Positions 40,780-48,924 of a DNA stretch of 64,000 bases are shown piece after piece. The DNA is from Aliidongia sp035943795. Lineage in GTDB: Bacteria > Pseudomonadota > Alphaproteobacteria > ATCC43930 > CGMCC-115725. The DNA is taken from contig NZ_DASZBY010000073.1 of NCBI RefSeq assembly GCF_035943795.1, positions 62,001 through 126,000 on the forward strand, read 5' to 3'. A model generated the notes under the pieces. That model had not been told where the DNA came from and did no database searches. It was given only the letters and a program-made list of their open reading frames with translations. A program made the translations under genes and the position numbers. Position 1 is the first letter of the stretch; each line of letters begins with the position of its first letter.

Positions 40780-41114
40780 CAGCCGGCCTTGGCCGCACTG
40801 GCGACAGGTGTCGTCGAGCCGACGACCGGGCAGCCGCAGATCGGGCAACGGTAAGCGGCGAGCGCACTCGCGATCCGGTCCGCACTCATGGTGCCGGCCA
40901 GGCGCGTCCGTTCCTCGGCCGCCAATTGCTCGTGGTATCCGTCGCCCGCCAGACGGCAGCGGTCGGCGTAGAGCCTGTGGGTGGCGACATCCATCGGCTG
41001 CTCGGTCCAGGCCCGGGCCGCCTCAGTGCCGACGAACAATCCCAACCCGCCCAGCGCAGTCGAACGCAGGAAACGGCGCCGGGCCAGCGATGGCAGCCGG
41101 TCGGATGGGCTCAT
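40779..41114 (-). CDS. Tat-exported small protein with CPICGCP motif
   Basis: A 111-residue protein. The twin-arginine signal RRRFLRSTALGGLGLFVGTEA lies at about residues 12-32 and ends AARA. The mature part is helical (LYADRCRLAGDGYHEQLAAEE), and the C-terminus carries CPICGCP, a likely metal-binding cluster. Tat export suggests a protein that folds or binds its cofactor before transport. AAGGAG is ideal before the ATG at 41114. Its stop overlaps the zur start. I know no named family; given the operon, periplasmic zinc binding is plausible but unproved. Confidence 0.7.
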   Translation of the reverse strand: MSPSDRLPSLARRRFLRSTALGGLGLFVGTEAARAWTEQPMDVATHRLYADRCRLAGDGYHEQLAAEERTRLAGTMSADRIASALAAYRCPICGCPVVGSTTPVASAAKAG

Positions 41115-41255
41115 GGCACTCCTTTTCGAGCGGTCGAGGGACGCCCGCCGATGTCTAAAGTAGGCGCGCGCTGCCTTAGGGTCAACGGATCGGCGCCCCT
41201 GGACGAACCGCGCGCGCGGCATAGCTTGGGGGCGGGCCAACACAAGGGAAGCACC

Positions 41256-42005
41256 ATGGCACGTCTCGTCTGGATTACCGGAGCCAGCACCGGCATCGGC
41301 CATGCCTTGGCCGTCGCCCTGGCACGGGACGGCTGGACCGTCGCCGCCAGCGCGCGCGATGCGGATGCGCTCCGTCGGATGGCGGCGGAGAGCGCCGGTC
41401 GGGTTCACGCCTTCCCGCTGGATGTCACCGACGAACCATCGGTCATCACGACCCTGACGGCGATCGAGCAGACGCTGGGTCCGATCGACCTCGCCCTGTT
41501 CGCCGCCGGCACGCACCTGCCGATCAGCGCCGATCATTTCGATACCGGAAAATTCCGCAAGCTGGTCGAGGTCAACCTGATGGGCGTCGTGAATTGCCTG
41601 GGCGCCGTGCTGCCGGGCATGATCGCACGCCGCGCCGGCCAGATTGCGATCATCTCCTCCGTTGCCGGCTATTTCGGCCTGCCGACCGCGGCGGCCTATG
41701 GCGCTACCAAATCGGCGCTCATTACGCTCGCCGAGGCGTTGAAATTCGATTGCGACCGCCATGGCATCGCGGTGAGCATCGTCAATCCGGGTTTCGTGAA
41801 GACGCCGCTCACCGATAAGAACCCGTTTCCCATGCCGTTCCTGATCGGTGCGGAAGAGGCGGCGCGCCGCATCATCGACGGCCTCGCCACCAAGCGGTTC
41901 GAGATCGCCTTTCCGCGCCGCTTCGTCCTGATCCTGAAGCTGATCCGGCTGTTGCCCTATCGGCTGTTCTTCCCGCTGGTGGCGCGCGGGACCCGGACCG
42001 GATGA
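41256..42005 (+). CDS. SDR family oxidoreductase
   Basis: A 249-residue classical SDR. TGASTGIG is the cofactor motif and SARDADAL follows, suggesting NADP(H). The catalytic residues are Ser in IISSVAG and the YGATK motif. The C-terminus is hydrophobic (FVLILKLIRLLPYRLFFPLV), which may attach it to the membrane. The ATG at 41256 has AAGGGAAG upstream. It diverges from the zinc-operon genes and shares no obvious pathway. Substrate unknown. Confidence 0.85.
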   Translation: MARLVWITGASTGIGHALAVALARDGWTVAASARDADALRRMAAESAGRVHAFPLDVTDEPSVITTLTAIEQTLGPIDLALFAAGTHLPISADHFDTGKFRKLVEVNLMGVVNCLGAVLPGMIARRAGQIAIISSVAGYFGLPTAAAYGATKSALITLAEALKFDCDRHGIAVSIVNPGFVKTPLTDKNPFPMPFLIGAEEAARRIIDGLATKRFEIAFPRRFVLILKLIRLLPYRLFFPLVARGTRTG

Positions 42006-42096
42006 TGCCGCAGATGACCCCTGGTCCGACCAGCGATCTCACAGACACCAGGCCGATCCCTGGCCCTGCCCGCTACGGGACAGGCGTTCCGCGACC

Positions 42097-43068
42097 CTAG
42101 TCCGAGGTCACTCTTCCGGGCAGGCGTTCCCGGAAGAACGCCAGGACGGCAGCATCGAAGTCCCGATGGAAGGCGACGCGGTCAAAGCCCGGCCGATCCG
42201 CACAAAGTTTCGGGAGGCTCGCGATCAGTTCGGCCGGGCAGGGCGTGAGAAAGGCGAAATGTCCCGCATCGACGACGAGATGGTAGTCAGGCTTGACCGG
42301 CAGGTTCCGGCCGACGGAGACGACGTATTCCGTGGTCACGCCGACCCTGTCCTCGGCGCTGAATTGGGATGCCCAGAGCTGGATCGGAACGCTCACGTCT
42401 CTCAGGCTCTCCGGGGTGAACATGGGACCGTAGCCCGGATCGGCGATGACGGCGGCCTTGATGCGCGGATCGTTGAGGAAGGCGTCGGGCGGGATATCGC
42501 CCGGTCGCTCGCCGCTCGGGCAAAGTGCGAAGCCGGTGCCGGGATCGGGTTTGCCGCCGATTGCGACGAGGCCGGTATAGCCGCCCCGGGAGAAACCGAA
42601 GAACCCGATCCTGTCCAAATCCAGCCGGGACCGGTCGGGCCACGCGGCAGACATGTAGTCGATCACCCGCCCGATGTCCCGAGGGCGTTCGGTCAGCACG
42701 GCGCTGGTACAGGCACGGCTCATGTCGGGGCCGCTATCCACCGGATGATTGATCGCCACGACTACGAACCCGGCGTCCGCAAGCGTCGCGGCGGTGTCGC
42801 GATGGCTGGTGAACTTCCCGCCGAAACCGTGGGAGATGACGACGAGCGGCAGCTTCTCTCCCGCGACCGGACAATCCTTGGACGCCGCGAGAGTGATGTG
42901 ACCGACCTTGATTGCGGTCGGCGGGATCGGGCAGGGATACCAGACGGCGCCTGTCAGGGCCGATCCGCCTGAGATCGGGGGAATCTCGATGAATTGAACG
43001 CCGGCCGCGTGGGCCGCCGAGATTGCCAGGCAGAGCGCCACTGCCAGAAATGGGCCGGGAAAACGCAT
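42097..43068 (-). CDS. Exported alpha/beta hydrolase (dienelactone-hydrolase-like)
   Basis: A 323-residue hydrolase with an N-terminal signal peptide (residues 1-22, ending AHA). Elements are VVISHGFGGKFTSH for the oxyanion region, FFGFSRGG with the nucleophile Ser, and VVDAGHFAFL with the His near the C-terminus. This resembles COG4188 predicted dienelactone hydrolases and PAF-acetylhydrolase-like proteins. GGAGCAGGATCG precedes the ATG at 43068. It is expected in the periplasm or outside the cell. The ester substrate is unknown. Confidence 0.82.
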   Translation of the reverse strand: MRFPGPFLAVALCLAISAAHAAGVQFIEIPPISGGSALTGAVWYPCPIPPTAIKVGHITLAASKDCPVAGEKLPLVVISHGFGGKFTSHRDTAATLADAGFVVVAINHPVDSGPDMSRACTSAVLTERPRDIGRVIDYMSAAWPDRSRLDLDRIGFFGFSRGGYTGLVAIGGKPDPGTGFALCPSGERPGDIPPDAFLNDPRIKAAVIADPGYGPMFTPESLRDVSVPIQLWASQFSAEDRVGVTTEYVVSVGRNLPVKPDYHLVVDAGHFAFLTPCPAELIASLPKLCADRPGFDRVAFHRDFDAAVLAFFRERLPGRVTSD

Positions 43069-43358
43069 CGATCCTGCTCCTTGGTTCGGCCCGGAGGCAC
43101 GGCGAGGTTGAACGGCTCGGGCACACACGCATCGGGCGTGCCAACGCGATCGGGCCGTTGATTTCAGTCTGGAATTTCCATTTCGAGTCGGAAGCCGCGC
43201 CGCCGTCCTGGCGAACTCCGCCATATTGTGGCGCATTCGGCGATCTCTATCCCGGGGAACGGCCCTCGCTTGCCCGTCGCTCGTGACCGCTTGACGACCA
43301 CCCCCTGCCGTCCCCATGTTCATGGGGAACCCTCGAAAGAGGGTTCGAGTAGATGCTT
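43069..43358. other. Gene-free region upstream of the FMN riboswitch
   Basis: Holds the start-side region of the hydrolase and the promoter region of ribB. TTGACG (43291-43296) is followed 18 bases on by CATGTT, a weak -10. Two tight hairpins come next: CCCCATG-TT-CATGGGG (43312-43327) and AACCCTC-GAAA-GAGGGTT (43328-43345). No further gene is supported here. Confidence 0.5.
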
Positions 43359-43510
43359 GTTCTCAGGGCAGGGTGCAATTCCCGACCGGCGGTAGTCGTC
43401 TTCGTGAGAGGACGGGAGCCCGCGAGCGCTTCGAGGCCGCAAGGCGTCGAAGGTCAGCAGACCCGGTGAGATGCCGGGGCCGACGGTACAGTCCGGATGG
43501 AAGAGGACGA
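43359..43510 (+). ncRNA. FMN riboswitch (RFN element)
   Basis: The conserved RFN blocks appear in order: TCTCAGGGCAGGGTGCAATT, CCCGACCGGCGGTAGTCG, GAGCCCGCGAGCG, GACCCGGTGAGATGCCGGGG, then CGACGGTACAGTCCGGATGG and AGAGGACG closing the basal stem. It lies 137 bases upstream of ribB in the correct orientation. The expression platform includes GTGGGCG/CGCCCAC (43542-43563) without a U-run, so translational control or Rho-dependent termination is more likely than intrinsic termination. Confidence 0.97.
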
Positions 43511-43647
43511 GTTGGCGACCTTCCGCGGGGAGTCTTTCCCGGTGGGCGGCCGTCCACGCCCACGGTTGATCCGCATGCTCGCGGGCCATCCCTGGTAACT
43601 CTTTGTCGCGCCCTGATTCAGGCTCGCCCCGAAATGGAGTGAGTGCC

Positions 43648-44310
43648 ATGAATCAGAATGACAAGACCGCGCTGACCCTGGCCGATTTCGGTACGGCCGA
43701 ATTGCGTGTCGAGCGGGCCGCGGCCCAGATCCGGGCCGGCGGCGGCGTGATCGTCGTCGATGACGAGGATCGCGAGAACGAAGGCGACATCATCTATGCC
43801 GCCGAGACGATTTCTCCCCAGCAAATGAACCTGTTGATCCGGTCCGGTTCGGGCATCGTCTGCCTGGTCCTGACCGAAGAGCGCACGCGCGCGCTCGATC
43901 TGCCGCCGATGGTCGCCCAGAACACCGGGCGCTACGGCACGCCCTTCACCGTCTCGATCGAGGCGAAGGAAGGGGTGACGACCGGCGTTTCGGCGGCCGA
44001 CCGGGTGACGACGGTCCGGACCGCCATCGCCGACGGCTGCGTGCCCTCGGATCTGGCGCGGCCGGGCCATGTCTTCCCGCTGCGGGCGCATCCGGGTGGC
44101 GTACTCGCTCGGCGCGGCCACACCGAGGGGACGATCGAACTGATGCGCCTGGCGGGCGCCAAGCCAGCCGGCGTGCTGTGCGAGGTGATGAACGAGGACG
44201 GCACCATGGCGCGCCTGCCCGAACTGATGGAGTTCGCCAGGCTCCATGCCATGCCGATCGTCACGATCGAGGATCTGGCGGCCTATATCCAGCAACGCGC
44301 GGCCGCGTAG
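43648..44310 (+). CDS. ribB: 3,4-dihydroxy-2-butanone-4-phosphate synthase
   Basis: Riboflavin-pathway enzyme making 3,4-dihydroxy-2-butanone 4-phosphate from ribulose 5-phosphate. The acidic catalytic loop is DDEDRENEGD at about residues 38-47; GVSAADRVTT and RPGHVFPLRAHPGGVLARRGHTE match the active site. At 220 residues it is a stand-alone RibB, without the GTP cyclohydrolase II half seen in RibBA. The ATG at 43648 follows TGGAGTGAG. It is under the FMN riboswitch, so flavin end product controls it. A strong terminator follows at once. Confidence 0.95.
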   Translation: MNQNDKTALTLADFGTAELRVERAAAQIRAGGGVIVVDDEDRENEGDIIYAAETISPQQMNLLIRSGSGIVCLVLTEERTRALDLPPMVAQNTGRYGTPFTVSIEAKEGVTTGVSAADRVTTVRTAIADGCVPSDLARPGHVFPLRAHPGGVLARRGHTEGTIELMRLAGAKPAGVLCEVMNEDGTMARLPELMEFARLHAMPIVTIEDLAAYIQQRAAA

Positions 44311-44316
44311 CGGGAT

Positions 44317-44346
44317 CGGCGGGAAGGGCAACCTTCCCGCCGTTTT
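44317..44346 (+). terminator. Intrinsic terminator after ribB
   Basis: CGGCGGGAAGG and CCTTCCCGCCG make a perfect 11-bp stem with a GCAA loop, then TTTT. The T-run overlaps the stop codon of the convergent binding-protein gene. Confidence 0.95.
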
Positions 44347-45154
44347 ACCTGTATTTCGCCATCACGCGCACCAGATCGCCGCTATCGATCAGGCTCTGCT
44401 GACGCTGGTCGAAGGCGTCGATCAGGGCATCGACGGCCGGAAAACCGGACCGGATGCCGAAGCGGAATTCCGAGAGTCCGCCGCTGAGGAAGGGTGCGTC
44501 GATGCATTCGAGCACCTGGATGTTGCTCGCCTGCTTGGCATAGCGGGCGGCTTCCCGGCTCTGGATGACGATGTCGGCCCGATCGGCCGCGACCATCAGG
44601 AACGTCGTGCCGTCGTCCTTGACCGCCATGACGTTGGGCCAACCCTCCATCAGGGCTTTCGGCCAACTGTCGCCAAGCGTCACGGCGATGGTGAAGGCGC
44701 GGAGGTCGTCGAGCGACCGGATCTGGCGGATCTGCGCCGCCCGCGGGTTGCCCGGGGAAAAATGGATGACGGCCGAGTTCCGCGTGAAGAGGGGGCGTCG
44801 GGCAAACCGCATGTAATGCGCCCGCGCCGGCGTGGCGATCGTGACATGGGCATCGGCCTCGCCCGATCTGACCATCTCCTGGGATCGCGCCCAGGGAAAG
44901 CCGTCGAACTTGAAGTTCCAGCCGAGCGTGGCATTGATCGTATCCAGGCCGTCGACGATCATGCCGGTCATACGGCCGCCAGAATCCTTGAAGGCGACCG
45001 GTGGCGCCGATTCCGGAATTGCGACGATGATCGACGGCGCTGCCGGACCGCCTGCAAGAGCGCGACCGGCCCGCAGACATGCCAGTGCCGTCAATCCGGT
45101 CAGCATCGATCTGCGGGTAGTAGTCACGGCCGGAATGTCTTTTCCAATCAGCAA
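44345..45154 (-). CDS. Solute-binding protein family 3 (periplasmic)
   Basis: A 269-residue binding protein. A twin-arginine-like signal (TTTRRSMLTGLTALACLRA) lies near the N-terminus; cleavage after ALA is likely. The mature part has SIIVAIPESAPPVAFKDSGG, then GLDTINATLGWNFKFD and DDLRAFTIAVTLGDSW, as in amino-acid or quorum-type family-3 proteins. No permease or ATPase gene adjoins it, so it may be an orphan binding protein or work with a sensor. A GTG at 45127 is an alternative start. Confidence 0.8.
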   Translation of the reverse strand: MLIGKDIPAVTTTRRSMLTGLTALACLRAGRALAGGPAAPSIIVAIPESAPPVAFKDSGGRMTGMIVDGLDTINATLGWNFKFDGFPWARSQEMVRSGEADAHVTIATPARAHYMRFARRPLFTRNSAVIHFSPGNPRAAQIRQIRSLDDLRAFTIAVTLGDSWPKALMEGWPNVMAVKDDGTTFLMVAADRADIVIQSREAARYAKQASNIQVLECIDAPFLSGGLSEFRFGIRSGFPAVDALIDAFDQRQQSLIDSGDLVRVMAKYR

Positions 45155-45255
45155 CGACGGCTCTTCCGGCTTGATCGCGCCGTTCTCCGGCGCGTCGGTA
45201 CCACGGCATCAGTCTGCGGCAAGCCGGGCCGTCCCGTAAGCCCTTGTTTCGGGCG

Positions 45256-45627
45256 CTATCGCCGTCGGATCGTGCAGCGCTCGCCGATCGAATCGCGATG
45301 CAGCGTCACGCGCGTGATGCCGGGCAGGCGCTGGGCCGCACGCTCGAAGATCCAGCTGCCGATGATTTCGAGCGTCGGGTTCTCCAGGCCGGGAATTTCA
45401 TTCAGGGTTGTATGGTCGATCTCGGCGGCGATCCCGGCCAGCACCCGGTCGATCTCCGTGAAATCGACGATCCAGCCGAGCCGCGGATCGGGTGCGCCAT
45501 CCAGGCTGACCTCGACCCGGAAGGAATGCCCGTGCAAGCGGCGGTACATATGCCCGTCCGGCATGTTCGGCAGGCAATGGGCCGCGTCGAAGCGGAATTC
45601 CTTGGTGATTTCGATATCGTAGGACAA
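45256..45627 (-). CDS. queD: 6-carboxytetrahydropterin synthase-like QueD
   Basis: A 123-residue T-fold enzyme of the queuosine/7-deazaguanine pathway, normally converting dihydroneopterin triphosphate to 6-carboxytetrahydropterin. Zinc ligands are His17 (DAAHC) and His32/His34 (LHGHSF). The catalytic Cys usually four residues before the first HGH histidine is Tyr28 here, so activity or chemistry may differ. DHTTLN and the Glu near the end (GERC) match the family. The only workable start is TTG at 45627, one base past the queE TGA, implying coupled translation with queE. Confidence 0.88.
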   Translation of the reverse strand: MSYDIEITKEFRFDAAHCLPNMPDGHMYRRLHGHSFRVEVSLDGAPDPRLGWIVDFTEIDRVLAGIAAEIDHTTLNEIPGLENPTLEIIGSWIFERAAQRLPGITRVTLHRDSIGERCTIRRR

Positions 45628-45628
45628 T

Positions 45629-46261
45629 TCAGGCGATCCCGATGATCTTGTGGGTCTGCAGCGACAGGCGCCAGCGCGGGTGGGTCAGGCAATAGTCGAC
45701 GGCGGCGGCGGTGTTGGCCGCGCGGTCGGGCCCGTCCATCGGCTGCAGGAAGAAATGCTTGAAATCGAGGCGGCCGAGCAGGTCCAGGTCCTGGCCGGCC
45801 TGCGGATAGACCACTTTCAATTCATGGCCCCGCTTCGCCACCAGATCGGCTCCCTGCTTCGGGCTGACGCAGATCCAGTCGAGGCCGTAGGGCGGCACGA
45901 CCGTGCCGTTGGTCTCGACCGCGATCTCGAAACCGTGGGCGTGCAGCGCCGCGATGAGGGCCTGGTCGAGCTGCAGCAGCGGCTCGCCGCCGGTCATCAC
46001 GACATAGCGCCGCTCCGTCCCCGCCGGCCAGGCGGCCAGGATACGGTCGGCCAACGCTTCGGCATCGGCGAACTTGCCGCCGCCCACGCCGTCGGTGCCG
46101 ACGAAATCGGTATCGCAGAATTGGCAGGTCGCCGACGCCCGGTCGGCCTCGCGGCCGGTCCATAGGTTGCACCCGGCGAAACGGCAGAACACGGCCGAAC
46201 GGCCGGCCTGTCCGCCCTCACCCTGCAGGGTGTGGAACAGCTCTTTGACGGTGTAGGTCAT
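45629..46261 (-). CDS. queE: 7-carboxy-7-deazaguanine synthase
   Basis: Radical SAM enzyme of 210 residues making 7-carboxy-7-deazaguanine from the QueD product. The cluster-binding cysteines lie in CNLWTGREADRASATC, then CQFC: a CX14CX2C spacing seen in one known branch of QueE rather than the canonical CX3CX2C. VMTGGEPLLQLD is the SAM-binding GGE motif. ETNGTVVPP and SPKQGAD are also family-typical. ATG 46261 is preferred over an earlier in-frame start at 46276. It is directly upstream of queD; queC and queF are not in the window. Confidence 0.93.
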   Translation of the reverse strand: MTYTVKELFHTLQGEGGQAGRSAVFCRFAGCNLWTGREADRASATCQFCDTDFVGTDGVGGGKFADAEALADRILAAWPAGTERRYVVMTGGEPLLQLDQALIAALHAHGFEIAVETNGTVVPPYGLDWICVSPKQGADLVAKRGHELKVVYPQAGQDLDLLGRLDFKHFFLQPMDGPDRAANTAAAVDYCLTHPRWRLSLQTHKIIGIA

Positions 46262-46365
46262 GGATCCCACGCACAACAGCCATCGGCCTGAACGCCGACG
46301 CCGGCCGGGACCATAGCAAATCCCGACGGTCTTTGCTCATGCAGCCTCGCGAAACCCGCGTTGCA

Positions 46366-46848
46366 TCAGCTCTTGCGGAAGAACATCGAGATCTGGCCGA
46401 TCTCGATGCCGATTTTCGAGACCCGCGTGCGGGTGATCAGGGTCCGTGCGTCCTGCAGATACATGCGATCGTCGAACCGCACGACGACGATGCGGCTGCC
46501 CAGCTTCAGGCGGAAATCATAGATCCAGGAAAAGCTGCTGCCCGAAGCCGTGCCGGAGGCCAGGCCGACGACGTCGTTGGCGACGGCCTGGTAGCGCGCA
46601 TCGTCCTGCTTGCGGATGCGCCAGACCCGGTGGTCGATCGACTGGTCGTCGTAGAGGAAATCCTCGGTCAGCACCAGGTCGCGACCGTCCCATCGGCCGT
46701 CGATCGTCACCTTGAACTGGCGGCGCAGATTGCCGAATCGGTCCTGAAAGATGCCCCAGGCGCGCGTCGGCCCCAGGAAATAGTCTTCGAGCACCAATCG
46801 CTGCCGCGACGGTGCTGCGTCGGCCAATGCCGAGCGCTGTTCAAACAT
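46366..46848 (-). CDS. DUF3833 family protein
   Basis: A 160-residue protein of the DUF3833 family. Conserved segments are LVLEDYFLGPTRAWGIFQDR near the start, LVLTEDFLYDDQSIDHRVWR in the middle and YDFRLKLGSRIVVVRFDDRMY before the end. Other members are often lipoproteins; this one begins directly with the domain and lacks a lipobox. It is the last gene of the minus-strand run with the CFA-like methylase, a combination frequent in proteobacteria. Activity is unknown. Confidence 0.85.
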   Translation of the reverse strand: MFEQRSALADAAPSRQRLVLEDYFLGPTRAWGIFQDRFGNLRRQFKVTIDGRWDGRDLVLTEDFLYDDQSIDHRVWRIRKQDDARYQAVANDVVGLASGTASGSSFSWIYDFRLKLGSRIVVVRFDDRMYLQDARTLITRTRVSKIGIEIGQISMFFRKS

Positions 46849-46890
46849 CTTTCATGGCCCCCGCCGTTCGACCAGCGATCTAGGGCGTGC

Positions 46891-48117
46891 TCAGGGTTTG
46901 GCGAGGGCGATCTGCAGCACGTCGATGCCGCCCGAGAGAAAACCCGCTTCGCAGTAGCTGAGGTAGTAACGCCACAGGCGGCGGAACCGCTCGTCGAACC
47001 CCATCTGGGCGATTTCCGGCCAGGCGCCGTCGAAGCGCTGGCGCCAGGTCGCGAGCGTGCGGGCATAGTCGCGGGCGAACCCCGCCTCGTCGAGCCAGGC
47101 GAGGCCGGTGGTCGACGCCAGGCTCTTCAGTGCACCCGGCGACGGCAGCATGCCGCCGGGAAAGACGTGACGCTGGATGAAATCGGCGCTCTTGCGATAT
47201 TGCTCGAAGAACCGGTCGGCGATGGTGATGGCCTGGACCGCCGCGATCCCACCGGGCTTCAGGCGGGCGTTCAGGGTCTGGAAATAGGCCGGCCAATATT
47301 GCTCGCCTACCGCCTCGATCATCTCGATCGAGGTGATCCGGTCGTAGGTGCCTTGGACGTCGCGATAGTCGATCAGCTTCAGCTCGACCAGGTGGCTGAG
47401 GCCGGCCCGTTCGATGCGCGCGCGGGCGAATTCCAGCTGGGACGGCGAGATGGTGATGCCGGTGACCCGGCAACCGTGGCGGCTCGCGGCATACTCGGCG
47501 AACCCGCCCCAGCCGCAGCCGATTTCCAGCACGTGATGCTCCGGCAGCAGGCCGAGCAGCGCGGTGATCCGGCCGTATTTGGCATCCTGCGCCGCTTCGA
47601 GGTCGGTGTTCTCGTCGGCATAGATGCCCGAGGAATAGGTCATGCTCGGGTCGAGCCAGCGCTGGTAGAAGCTGTTGCCCAGGTCGTAGTGCTGCTCGAT
47701 GTTGCGGCGTGCACGGGTCTTGGTATTCGCCTTCATGGCGTGCAGCACGCGATTGACGAAGCGCGCGACCAGCCCGCCCTGCAGCTGCTTGTGCGACAGC
47801 ACGTCCTCGGCCAAGGCCGCCAGCTCCAGCAGGGCCGTGAGGTCGCTGGTCTCCCAATCTCCATCCATGAACGCCTCGGCGAAGGCGACGCCGCCGCCGA
47901 ACAGGAACCGGTAGGCAGAGTTCGCCCGGTTGAACAGCAGATCGGCGGCAGGACCGGGCGCGGCGCCGCGGAAGCGATAGCGCCGGCCATCGGGCGCCTG
48001 GATGGTCAGGTTGCCTAGCGGCAGGCCATCGGCCATGCGGATCAGGGCGCGCAGCCCGTACGGCAGGCCGGCACGGGAAGGGTTGCTGGGATCGGCGCTG
48101 GTCATCGGCGGTCTCAT
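46891..48117 (-). CDS. Cyclopropane-fatty-acyl-phospholipid synthase family methylase
   Basis: A 408-residue SAM methylase acting on unsaturated acyl chains of membrane phospholipids. ARRNIEQHYDLGNSFYQRWL and MTYSSGIYADENTDLEAAQ are signature regions. The SAM motif is VLEIGCGWGGFAEYAA, and ITSIEMIEAVGEQYWPAYF and FPGGMLPSP follow. The N-terminal third is a lipid-binding domain. Products may be cyclopropane, methylated or furan precursors. The ATG at 48117 overlaps the TGA of the DUF1365 gene (ATGA). Neighbour set argues for a role with DUF1365 and the FAD enzyme in modified fatty acids. Confidence 0.92.
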   Translation of the reverse strand: MRPPMTSADPSNPSRAGLPYGLRALIRMADGLPLGNLTIQAPDGRRYRFRGAAPGPAADLLFNRANSAYRFLFGGGVAFAEAFMDGDWETSDLTALLELAALAEDVLSHKQLQGGLVARFVNRVLHAMKANTKTRARRNIEQHYDLGNSFYQRWLDPSMTYSSGIYADENTDLEAAQDAKYGRITALLGLLPEHHVLEIGCGWGGFAEYAASRHGCRVTGITISPSQLEFARARIERAGLSHLVELKLIDYRDVQGTYDRITSIEMIEAVGEQYWPAYFQTLNARLKPGGIAAVQAITIADRFFEQYRKSADFIQRHVFPGGMLPSPGALKSLASTTGLAWLDEAGFARDYARTLATWRQRFDGAWPEIAQMGFDERFRRLWRYYLSYCEAGFLSGGIDVLQIALAKP

Positions 48118-48917
48118 GTCCTGGTCGCAGAGGTTGCCGGCACGAGGCCCGGTCCGTAGGTGATTTCGACCGGCGGCAGTGCCGGCCGCGCCTGGAATTT
48201 GGCGCCCTTGCGCCACAGCCGCAGCGCCTCCCAATGGATCGCCGCCATGACCTTGACCGTCATCAGCGGATAGCGCAGCAGGGCGCGCACGAGCGTGCGG
48301 TCGTCGAACGTGGCGGCCTTGCCGCTGAGGATCGCATGCAGTGTCTGGCCGTCCTTCGCGCGCTGGCGGATGGCGACCATCAGGCGCTCGGCCGGCGGCA
48401 GCACGCGGAACCGGTAGTCGCCTTCGAGTTCGATGAAGGGCGAGACGTAGAAGCGCTTGGCGCAGGCCTGCTCGACGATGCCCTCGCTGCCGGGACGGAC
48501 CGGCTCCAGATAGCAATGGCGCTCGCCGAACGTGTTGCTGACCTCGTAGAGGATCGCGGCCAGCTGCCCGTCGGGTGCCTCGCAGAAGAACACGCTCAAG
48601 GGGTTGAAGACATAGCCCCAGAGGCGCGGGAAGCAGAGCAGGCGGATGCGGCCACCCCAGGCATGCTTGAGCCCGGCCGCCGCCAGGTGCTCCTCGACCC
48701 ACGGCCGCAGCGACGAGCCGTCCCGGGGGCCATGGTCGCGATCGTGAAACGAGAACAGGTTGGGCCGATTGTAGGAAAACAGCTGCAGGCGGCGACCGAG
48801 CGTTTCCAACCGGTCGAGATCGACCAGGATCGAGAACACCCGGTAGGTGAAGCGATGCCGCACGGTGCCGAGCCGTCGGTGCATCACGTCGCCGAAATAG
48901 ATCGTCCCGTCGGTCAT
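48114..48917 (-). CDS. DUF1365 domain-containing protein
   Basis: A 267-residue protein of the DUF1365 family. Characteristic phrases are TIYFGDVMHRRLGTVRHRFTYRV (N-terminus), FGYVFNPLSVFFC-like GYVFNPLSVFFCEAP, and KRFYVSPFIELEGDYRF. The family is consistently linked to CFA-type methylases and FAD oxidoreductases, but its activity is not firmly established. It starts seven bases after the FAD gene stop and its own stop overlaps the methylase start, so all three are tightly coupled. Confidence 0.9.
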   Translation of the reverse strand: MTDGTIYFGDVMHRRLGTVRHRFTYRVFSILVDLDRLETLGRRLQLFSYNRPNLFSFHDRDHGPRDGSSLRPWVEEHLAAAGLKHAWGGRIRLLCFPRLWGYVFNPLSVFFCEAPDGQLAAILYEVSNTFGERHCYLEPVRPGSEGIVEQACAKRFYVSPFIELEGDYRFRVLPPAERLMVAIRQRAKDGQTLHAILSGKAATFDDRTLVRALLRYPLMTVKVMAAIHWEALRLWRKGAKFQARPALPPVEITYGPGLVPATSATRT

Positions 48918-48924
48918 GCCCTGC

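Noticed and set aside
40779..41114. A canonical Zur box upstream of the zur-linked operon
   Set aside because: No convincing palindromic Zur-type motif could be seen in 41115-41255; control may lie elsewhere or the motif is divergent.
43542..43563. An intrinsic terminator in the riboswitch expression platform
   Set aside because: The GTGGGCG/CGCCCAC stem has no following U-run, so I did not call it a terminator.
46891..48702. Reading the CFA-like frame upstream to give a 603-residue protein
   Set aside because: The extra N-terminal part overlaps DUF1365 in another frame and is not protein-like. The start at 48117 overlaps the DUF1365 stop as ATGA and gives normal length.
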